In this document: positions 40,978-47,335 of the stretch, in pieces | Numbering within the stretch: position 1 is the first letter of the stretch | Layout: each line of letters starts with the position of its first letter | NCBI GenBank assembly: GCA_028686425.1 | Contig: JAQUBZ010000017.1 | Location: 1 to 47,335 of the forward strand | Length of the DNA: 47,335 bases | Source of the DNA: Bacteroidales bacterium | GTDB taxonomy: Bacteria; Bacteroidota; Bacteroidia; Bacteroidales; UBA932 | Direction of reading: 5' to 3' | Position numbers and translations under genes: made by a program | Notes under the pieces: generated by a model | The model's input: the letters and a program-made list of their open reading frames with translations, nothing else | What the model was told of the DNA's origin: nothing | Database searches by the model: none

Positions 40978-42672
40978 ATGTTACACAAAATTATTGAATG
41001 CGTCCCTAATTTCAGTGAAGGACGCGATATGCAGATTATAAATCAAATTACAGCCGAAATTGAAAAAATCGAGGGTGTGAAACTGCTTAACGTGGATCCT
41101 GGTGCCGCCACCAACAGAACTGTGGTCACTTTTGTAGGATCTCCGGAACTTGTGGTTGAAGCCGCTTTTCAGGCTATCAGAAAAGCCGGTGAAATTATTG
41201 ACATGCGTCATCATCATGGCGAACACCCGCGTATGGGGGCCACTGATGTATGCCCTATCATTCCTATAGCAAATATTACAATGGAAGAGTGTGCTGCTCT
41301 TGCCCGCGGTCTTGCAAAGAGGGTTGGGGAAGAACTTGGTATTCCCGTATATTGTTATGAAAGTGCCGCATTCCGTCCTGAAAGACACAATTTAGCCTCT
41401 TGCCGTGCAGGAGAATATGAGGGGCTTGCCAAAAAATTCACAAATCCCGAATGGAAACCCGATTTCGGTCCTGCAGAATTTAACGATAAAGTCGCCATTT
41501 CAGGGTGTAGCGCAATAGGGGCTCGTGATTTCCTTGTGGCGATTAATTACAATCTGAATACCACATCAACACGTCGTGCCAATGCCATAGCTTACGATGT
41601 CCGTGAGAAAGGTCGCAAGAAGAGAGAGGGCAATCCTATTACCGGCAAGGCTTGCAAAGATGAAAATGGCAATGAAATATGGATTCCCGGCACATTAAAG
41701 GGGTGCAAGGCCATTGGGTGGTACATAGAGGAATATGGTATCGCACAAGTTTCAATGAATGTCACCAATATTACAGTTACACCTGTCCATGTCGCTTTTG
41801 ACGAAGTGTGCCGTGCGGCTCAAAATCGCGGAATCAGAGTTACGGGAGCCGAAATAGTAGGTCTTATTCCCAAAAAAGTACTTATTGAAGCGGGCAAATA
41901 CTATCTTACCAAACAGCAGAGGAGCCTCGGAATTGCCGAAGATGAAATCATAAAAATAGCCGTCAAATCAATGGGACTTGACGATTTGAAGCCTTTTAAT
42001 CCTCGTGAAAAAGTGATTGAATACCTCATGGAAGACAATTCTGCCAAGAGATTGATAGATATGACATGCAAGGGATTTGCAATTGAAACCGCAAGTGAAT
42101 CTCCTGCTCCGGGAGGAGGATCTATTTCGGCTTATATGGGGGCGTTGGGCGCAGCTTTGGGGACTATGGTTGCCAACCTTTCTTCCCATAAACCGGGTTG
42201 GGATGCCGATTGGGAGAAATTCTCAAAATGGGCTGAAAAAGGGCAGAAGATTATGTCCGAAATGCTTCACCTTGTTGATGAAGATACAAATGCCTTCAAT
42301 AAAATCATGGATGCATTCGGTCTCCCGAAAGGGTCTGATGCTGAAAAAGCTGCTCGTACGGCAGCTATTCAGGAAGCTACCCTGTACGCAACTCAAGTTC
42401 CGTTAAATACCATGAGGACTGCATTTTCAGCCTTTGAAATAGTGGAAGCCATGGCACAAGAGGGTAATCCCAACTCTGTCTCCGATGCCGGTGTAGGGGC
42501 GTTAGCCTTATGGTCTGCCGTCCAGGGGGCATGGCTGAATGTCAAGATTAATGCCGCAGGGCTGAAAGATCGTTCTGTTGCGGAACATATTCTGGAAGAT
42601 GCAGCTCAGATAGCTATTGATTCTGATGCTTTGAGAGACAAGGTTATTACTATATGCAATGAAAAGATATAA
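40978..42672 (+). CDS. ftcD: Bifunctional glutamate formiminotransferase / formiminotetrahydrofolate cyclodeaminase
   Basis: This 564-residue fusion handles the last steps of histidine breakdown. The formiminotransferase part (about 1-300) begins MLHKIIECVPNFSEGRD and has the catalytic His83 in GEHPRMGATDVCP. It moves the formimino group from N-formiminoglutamate to tetrahydrofolate, releasing glutamate. The cyclodeaminase part (about 358-564) has SESPAPGGGSISAYMGALGA and a helical body ending in TICNEKI. It converts formimino-THF to 5,10-methenyl-THF and ammonia. The fusion resembles the animal FTCD enzyme; many bacteria, including several Bacteroides, encode the two parts separately. It is the last gene of the hut operon, followed by a strong terminator. 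Confidence 0.95.
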   Translation: MLHKIIECVPNFSEGRDMQIINQITAEIEKIEGVKLLNVDPGAATNRTVVTFVGSPELVVEAAFQAIRKAGEIIDMRHHHGEHPRMGATDVCPIIPIANITMEECAALARGLAKRVGEELGIPVYCYESAAFRPERHNLASCRAGEYEGLAKKFTNPEWKPDFGPAEFNDKVAISGCSAIGARDFLVAINYNLNTTSTRRANAIAYDVREKGRKKREGNPITGKACKDENGNEIWIPGTLKGCKAIGWYIEEYGIAQVSMNVTNITVTPVHVAFDEVCRAAQNRGIRVTGAEIVGLIPKKVLIEAGKYYLTKQQRSLGIAEDEIIKIAVKSMGLDDLKPFNPREKVIEYLMEDNSAKRLIDMTCKGFAIETASESPAPGGGSISAYMGALGAALGTMVANLSSHKPGWDADWEKFSKWAEKGQKIMSEMLHLVDEDTNAFNKIMDAFGLPKGSDAEKAARTAAIQEATLYATQVPLNTMRTAFSAFEIVEAMAQEGNPNSVSDAGVGALALWSAVQGAWLNVKINAAGLKDRSVAEHILEDAAQIAIDSDALRDKVITICNEKI

Positions 42673-42712
42673 GGTTGTTTTTCATAATAACTGTTTTTAT
42701 ATTAAAAAGGAA

Positions 42713-42745
42713 GAGGCTGCCAGAATCATCGGGCAGCCTCTTTTT
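42713..42745 (+). terminator. Bidirectional terminator between ftcD and the pyruvate oxidoreductase gene
   Basis: A perfect 9-base stem, GAGGCTGCC (42713-42721) with GGCAGCCTC (42732-42740), is followed by five T. The minus strand also ends in a T-rich stretch. Confidence 0.9.
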
Positions 42746-42767
42746 ACATTAACGCTATGTGGAGTGA

Positions 42768-45700
42768 CTATTTTTCAGCCAGACGTTTGTATGTATTAAG
42801 TCTCCATTTTGCAAATTCCTCTGTTTTTGCAAACAATTCTGTCGCATTTTCAGGGAAAGTCTTAAGAAGAGACGAGTAACGTACTTCACCTTTCAGGAAG
42901 TCCTGGAATTTGCTCCAGTCAGGCTCTTTGCTATCCAGAGTGAACGGATTCTTTCCTTGTTCCTCAAGAGCAGGGTTGAATCTGTAAAGATGCCAATAAC
43001 CGCATTCTACGGCCATTTTTTCCTCTCTTTGGCTCATACCCATTCCGGCTTTCAGACCGTGATTGATACAAGGAGCATAAGCGATAATCAGAGATGGTCC
43101 GTCGTATGCTTCAGCCTCTTTGATAACATTGAGGAACTGAGCCTGGTTTGCACCCATGGCAACTTGAGCTACATAGACATAACCGTAGCTGATAGCCATC
43201 ATGCCAAGGTCTTTCTTGCGAACTCTCTTACCCGAAGTTGCAAATTTGGCAACTGCCCCGGCAGGAGTGGATTTGGACGATTGTCCGCCCGTATTTGAGT
43301 AAACCTCAGTATCAAGTACCATAACGTTGATATTTTCACCAGAGGCAAGTACGTGGTCAAGTCCGCCGTATCCGATGTCGTATGACCAACCGTCACCACC
43401 GAAGATCCACTGAGAACGTGCAGGAATGAAGTTCTGAAGTTCGAGAAGCTGCTTGCAGATGTCGCAACCGCACTCTTTCATAAGAGGAACAAGTTTGTCG
43501 GTTACATCTCTTGTGATGGCTCCGTCTTGTCTGTTGTTAATCCATTTTTCAAACAATTCTTTCATTTCAGAAGTACAGCAAGTACATTCAAGACCTTCTT
43601 TCATCAATCTTGCGACGGTATTGCGAACTCTTTCAGACCCTAATTTCATACCAAGACCAAACTCGGCATTATCTTCAAACAATGAATTTGCCCATGAAGG
43701 ACCATGTCCTTTTGAGTTGGTGCAATAAGGTGATGATGGGAATGATGCTCCGTAGATTGAAGAACAACCTGTTGCATTGGCAACCATCATTCTGTCACCG
43801 AACAATTGTGTGATGGCTTTAATATAAGGTGTTTCACCGCAACCTGCACAAGCTCCAGAGAACTCGAATAAAGGCTGTGCAAATTGTGAGTTTTTGACAT
43901 TCTGTTCTTTTGGTGCGACGGTATCTTTGTAACCTACATTTGAGTGCATATAGTCAAAATTCTGCTGTTCAGGGTCTTGTGACTCTGCAGATTTCATTAC
44001 GAGGGCTTTCTCTTTAGCAGGGCAGATGTCGGCGCAATTGCCGCAACCTGTACAGTCGGCAGGAGAAACCTGCATTGTAAATGTGTATTCCTTGAATGCA
44101 GCGTTGCCTTGAACTCTCTTTATACCTGCAGGGGCAGCTTTAGCCTCTTCGGCAGTCATAAGGAACGGACGAATTGCAGCGTGAGGGCAGACAAATGAAC
44201 ATTGGTTACATTGAATACAGTTTGCCGGATTCCATTCCGGAACATTTACGGCAATGCCGCGTTTTTCAAAAGCAGCTGTTCCGCAAGGAATAGTGCCATC
44301 AACCATATCGCCTGCAAAAATACTTACAGGAAGATCATTGCCGCTCTGTGAATTGACGATGTCGGCAACGTTTCTGATCCATTCCGGAGCAAGTCGGTTG
44401 TAGTTGGCGTGAACATATTTGCCTGTAGCGTTGTTCCATTCTGCAGGAATCTGAACCTCAGTATATTCTGCACCGCGATCAACGGCAGCATAATTCATTT
44501 TGACAACTGCATCACCTTTTTTGCCGTAAGACTTGTCAATAGCTTTCTTCATATATGCAACAGCATCTTCGTAAGGAATGATGTTGGTGATTTTGAAGAA
44601 TGCAGATTGGAGAATAGTATTGGTTCTGCCGCCCAAACCTATTTCGGCAGCAATCTTGGTGGCATTGATGATGTATAATTTCAAATTCTTGGTGACGATT
44701 TCCTTCTTTACAAAATCGGGGATTCTCTTGAAAGTCTCTTCTGTGTCCCAAAGACTGTTCAGAAGGAGAGTACCGTTCTTCTTGATACCTTTCAGTACAT
44801 CGTATTTATAGAGATAAGACGGCACGTGGCAGGCAACAAAATCCGGAGTTGATACCAGATATGGAGCCTGGATAGGAGCATCACCAAATCTCAAGTGAGA
44901 ACAAGTATATCCGCCGGACTTCTTTGAATCGTAGTCAAAGTATCCCTGGCAGTATTTTGGAGTGTGGTCACCGATAATCTTGATGGTGTTCTTGTTTGCA
45001 CCTACTGTACCATCTGAACCAAGACCGTAGAATTTACATTCGTATGTACCTTTCTTTGCAAGAGAGATTTCTTCTTTGAGAGGAAGGGATTTGAAAGTAA
45101 CGTCATCGACGATACCGATGGTAAATCCGTTCTTAGGCTCTTTCAGTTTAAGATTGTCAAATACGGCGATAATCTGCGCAGGGCTTGTGTCCTTTGAAGA
45201 GAGACCGTAACGTCCGCCTACAACCATAGGAGCATTGTCTCCCATGTCGGCGATAACACTCTTAATATCCATGAATAGAGGTTCTCCGATAGCGCCCGGC
45301 TCTTTTGTACGGTCAAGAACAGCTATTTTTTTCACTTTCTTAGGAAGCGCACGCATGAAATATTTTGCTGAGAAAGGTCTGTATAGACGAACAATCACAA
45401 GACCTAATTTTTCATTCTTGGTTTCAGCGAGATAATCAATGGTTTGTTTGATGGTTTCGCATACTGAACCCATGGCGATGATGATGTTTTCAGCATCGGG
45501 TGCACCGTAATAGTCGAATGGAAGATAATGACGTCCTGTAAGTTCGCTGATTTCACCCATATATCTTGCTACGATATCCGGAACTGCATCATAGTAAGGA
45601 TTGGAAGCTTCGCGAGCCTGAAAATAAACGTCAGGGTTTTGTGCAGTGCCTCTTGTAACAGGTTTGTTAGGATTGAGGGCTTTTTCACGGAAACGCGCAA

Positions 45701-46304
45701 GGGACTTGTCGCTTACAAGCGGTCTCAAATCCTCGGCTTCAAGAACTTCAATCTTTTGAATTTCGTGAGATGTCCTGAAACCATCGAAGAAGTGAACAAA
45801 TGGAACACTTGATTTGATGGCAGACAAGTGAGCTACTGCGCCAAGGTCCATTGCTTCCTGAACACTTGCAGATGCCAACAGAGAAAAACCTGTTTGTCTT
45901 GTACTCATAACGTCACTGTGGTCTCCGAAAATTGAGAGTGCCTGAGCAGCCAATGACCTTGCTGAAACATGGAATACGGCAGGTAAAAGCTCACCGGCAA
46001 TTTTGTACATATTAGGAATCATCAACAGAAGACCTTGAGAGGCCGTAAAGGTAGTTGTCAAGCTACCGGCTTGAAGAGAACCGTGAACTGCACCGGCAGC
46101 TCCGCCTTCACTTTGCATTTCGGTAACCTTTACGGTTTCACCAAACATATTTTTCTTTCCGAAAGCGGCCCATTCGTCAACATATTCTGCCATAGTTGAT
46201 GATGGGGTAATAGGGTAAATAGCCGCATGTTCGCTGAACAAATAAGCTACGTGCGCTGCAGCATAATTACCATCACAAGTAATGAATTTTTTTTCTTTTG
46301 CCAT
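42768..46304 (-). CDS. nifJ: Pyruvate:ferredoxin (flavodoxin) oxidoreductase, single-chain
   Basis: This 1178-residue enzyme oxidises pyruvate with CoA to acetyl-CoA and CO2, reducing ferredoxin; it is central to anaerobic energy metabolism. The order is domain I (about 1-250, start DGNYAAAHVAYLFSEHAAIY), domain II with LVIVRLYRPFS, and the gamma domain from about 410 (YGLGSDGTVGANKNTIKIIG). An EKR-type linker follows. A two-cluster ferredoxin domain has CIQCNQCSFVCP (around 693) and CTGCGNCADICP (around 750). The C-terminal thiamine-diphosphate domain has CAGCGETPYIK (around 815), GDGWSYDIGYGGLDHV (around 965) and DTEVYSNTGGQSSKSTP. The length matches other single-chain enzymes. A TAATTTTG -7 lies at 46373-46366 on the minus strand. 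Confidence 0.97.
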   Translation of the reverse strand: MAKEKKFITCDGNYAAAHVAYLFSEHAAIYPITPSSTMAEYVDEWAAFGKKNMFGETVKVTEMQSEGGAAGAVHGSLQAGSLTTTFTASQGLLLMIPNMYKIAGELLPAVFHVSARSLAAQALSIFGDHSDVMSTRQTGFSLLASASVQEAMDLGAVAHLSAIKSSVPFVHFFDGFRTSHEIQKIEVLEAEDLRPLVSDKSLARFREKALNPNKPVTRGTAQNPDVYFQAREASNPYYDAVPDIVARYMGEISELTGRHYLPFDYYGAPDAENIIIAMGSVCETIKQTIDYLAETKNEKLGLVIVRLYRPFSAKYFMRALPKKVKKIAVLDRTKEPGAIGEPLFMDIKSVIADMGDNAPMVVGGRYGLSSKDTSPAQIIAVFDNLKLKEPKNGFTIGIVDDVTFKSLPLKEEISLAKKGTYECKFYGLGSDGTVGANKNTIKIIGDHTPKYCQGYFDYDSKKSGGYTCSHLRFGDAPIQAPYLVSTPDFVACHVPSYLYKYDVLKGIKKNGTLLLNSLWDTEETFKRIPDFVKKEIVTKNLKLYIINATKIAAEIGLGGRTNTILQSAFFKITNIIPYEDAVAYMKKAIDKSYGKKGDAVVKMNYAAVDRGAEYTEVQIPAEWNNATGKYVHANYNRLAPEWIRNVADIVNSQSGNDLPVSIFAGDMVDGTIPCGTAAFEKRGIAVNVPEWNPANCIQCNQCSFVCPHAAIRPFLMTAEEAKAAPAGIKRVQGNAAFKEYTFTMQVSPADCTGCGNCADICPAKEKALVMKSAESQDPEQQNFDYMHSNVGYKDTVAPKEQNVKNSQFAQPLFEFSGACAGCGETPYIKAITQLFGDRMMVANATGCSSIYGASFPSSPYCTNSKGHGPSWANSLFEDNAEFGLGMKLGSERVRNTVARLMKEGLECTCCTSEMKELFEKWINNRQDGAITRDVTDKLVPLMKECGCDICKQLLELQNFIPARSQWIFGGDGWSYDIGYGGLDHVLASGENINVMVLDTEVYSNTGGQSSKSTPAGAVAKFATSGKRVRKKDLGMMAISYGYVYVAQVAMGANQAQFLNVIKEAEAYDGPSLIIAYAPCINHGLKAGMGMSQREEKMAVECGYWHLYRFNPALEEQGKNPFTLDSKEPDWSKFQDFLKGEVRYSSLLKTFPENATELFAKTEEFAKWRLNTYKRLAEK

Positions 46305-46365
46305 GTTTAATTATATATAATTGATTAGTTTGCTATTATACATTATAAACCATAATATTAATCTT

Positions 46366-46373
46366 CAAAATTA
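46366..46373 (-). promoter_or_regulatory. -7 element of the pyruvate oxidoreductase gene
   Basis: TAATTTTG on the minus strand matches TAnnTTTG. The -33 element is weak. The leader is about 55 bases. Confidence 0.5.
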
Positions 46374-46441
46374 TGGATTATTTTTGGGATATAAAAGTTT
46401 AATTTACTATTTTTACAATTCATCAAATAATTGTTGTGATT

Positions 46442-47125
46442 ATGAAGAAATTATTGATTTTTGTTTTTATATTGCTAACGTGGATGCCTGCTTTCTCTCA
46501 AGAAATCCAACACGGCAAAAGAGATGACCTGGGGCAGTATATTCTCGACAGTGTTAAATATGTAATGCCTGAATATTCTAAGGGTATTGTAGTCTTCACC
46601 AATGGCGAAAGATCCGAAGGCATGTTGAATATCAGTACTATCCGCCAGACATTGATGTTTATTTCTCCGGAAGGGGAGGTGCTCGAAGTTAAAGACAATG
46701 ACGAGGTCAGCCGTGTCACCATCAAAGGGCGCTCGTTTGTCAGACACAGGGGGCTTTATATCGAATTGCTTAATATGGCATCTGATGTTGTTCTTGCTGC
46801 AAATTACAGAATAAATTTTCTTGAAACAGAGAAGCAGGGGGCATACGGCAAAGCTTCACCAACTACGTCCGTAACCACCATTTCCAACTATTCCGATGGA
46901 GGACGCATGATAGAATTGGATCAGAACCTTACAACTCCGTTCAGATACAAAGAAGTTCCATACCTCTACAAGGATGGTACATTTTATATTGCATCAAAGA
47001 AAAACTTTCAAAAGTGTTTTCCGGACAAGAAAAAACAAATTGAAAGCTATCTGAAGGAAACAAAAGTAGATTTTGAAAAAATGGAGGACGTGAGACTTCT
47101 CTTCGGGTACATAGGTACCATATAG
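46442..47125 (+). CDS. Secreted hypothetical protein
   Basis: The protein is 227 residues from the ATG at 46442; an upstream GTG in frame adds only two residues. It has a clear signal peptide (MKKLLIFVFILLTWMPAFSQ). The mature part starts with an amphipathic segment (QYILDSVKYVMPEYSKGIVV). It has beta-rich stretches such as GMLNISTIRQTLMFISPEGE and a basic C-terminal half (YIASKKNFQKCFPDKKKQIE). I do not recognise a family. It is probably periplasmic or surface located. It is divergent from the pyruvate oxidoreductase gene with a 137-base gap, and no clear promoter motif was found. Confidence 0.75.
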   Translation: MKKLLIFVFILLTWMPAFSQEIQHGKRDDLGQYILDSVKYVMPEYSKGIVVFTNGERSEGMLNISTIRQTLMFISPEGEVLEVKDNDEVSRVTIKGRSFVRHRGLYIELLNMASDVVLAANYRINFLETEKQGAYGKASPTTSVTTISNYSDGGRMIELDQNLTTPFRYKEVPYLYKDGTFYIASKKNFQKCFPDKKKQIESYLKETKVDFEKMEDVRLLFGYIGTI

Positions 47126-47335
47126 ACTGTTACCGGATGGTGCATCAAAACTACAAGGCCGGGAGTGCGGGTGTTTTTGGTAATGATGCAAAAAATGGTT
47201 GGTAAAAAGGACTATTTTTTGTGATGTTGGATGAGCGACAGAGAAGTTGTATTTTTCCCAAATCGGCCTCAGAGGCACTTCTGATGGGGGGGGGGATAAA
47301 AATTTCTTTAAAAATATTTCAATTTTGTCGATTAT
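47126..47335. other. Non-coding right edge with poly-G repeat motif
   Basis: No gene is visible in the last 210 bases. The stretch holds the second copy of the 16-base motif, a block CAAATCGGCCT near 47260 that resembles one near 8475, and a G10 run. AT-rich sequence follows to the edge. Confidence 0.5.
47154..47295 (+). repeat. Poly-G-associated repeat motif, copy 2
   Basis: CAAGGCCGGGAGTGCG (47154-47169) is identical to 8635-8650. A run of ten G (47286-47295) follows about 115 bases later. These two places hold the only long G runs in the window. Confidence 0.5.

Overview
The window reads as a chromosomal segment of an anaerobic, gut-type Bacteroidales bacterium (phylum Bacteroidota). The evidence is two SusC/SusD pairs, a BF3164-like lipoprotein, a probable DUF3244 protein, an LruC/DUF4842 lipoprotein, single-chain pyruvate:ferredoxin oxidoreductase, and many upstream regions carrying the phylum-specific promoter (TTTG or TTG, 19-20 bases, TAnnTTTG). 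Shine-Dalgarno sequences are weak throughout. I cannot name the species.

Layout. Positions 1-1602: a cut-off small secreted protein and a beta-propeller lipoprotein, both on the minus strand. Positions 1826-8141: a signalling/export locus with a TPR sensor histidine kinase, a FtsX/MacB-type ABC permease, its ATPase, and an NtrC-like response regulator that has lost its AAA+ and DNA-binding domains. Upstream of the permease are a probable sigma-54 promoter and two helically phased inverted repeats. A minus-strand DUF4160-DUF2442 pair sits between the ATPase and the regulator. Positions 8142-8735: a gene-free, remnant-like stretch ending in a poly-G tract and tRNA-Pro(CGG). Positions 9002-11986: a beta-helix-like LruC lipoprotein and a YgjP-type metallopeptidase. 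Positions 12109-14724: rpsO-pnp.

Positions 14778-18104 (minus): a kinase with its own solute-binding sensor domain, LemA, and a small partner protein. Positions 18148-20544 (minus): a murein-peptide module of a Tat-exported dipeptide epimerase and an NlpC/P60 lipoprotein, divergent from a YhcC-type radical SAM gene (20627-21547). Positions 21590-27885: a tight operon of guaB, a SurA-like lipoprotein, SurA with two parvulin domains, and an OstA/LptA-like protein, the last three fitting outer-membrane assembly. Positions 27961-37454: two divergent, paralogous SusC/SusD pairs with no carbohydrate enzymes beside them. Positions 37566-42672: a histidine-degradation operon (hutH, hutI, a metallo-beta-lactamase-fold gene, and fused formiminotransferase-cyclodeaminase), with no urocanate hydratase in the window. 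Positions 42768-46304: pyruvate:ferredoxin oxidoreductase. The right edge has a secreted hypothetical protein and a second copy of the poly-G-associated repeat motif.

The most unusual signals are four. (1) The export locus appears to have kept sigma-54 control elements while its regulator is truncated and its ATPase signature motif is altered. (2) A metallo-hydrolase is translationally coupled inside the hut operon, which lacks hutU. (3) The DUF4160-DUF2442 pair has its own strong promoter. (4) A 16-base motif recurs next to each of the only two long poly-G tracts. I found no CRISPR array, intact insertion sequence or prophage.
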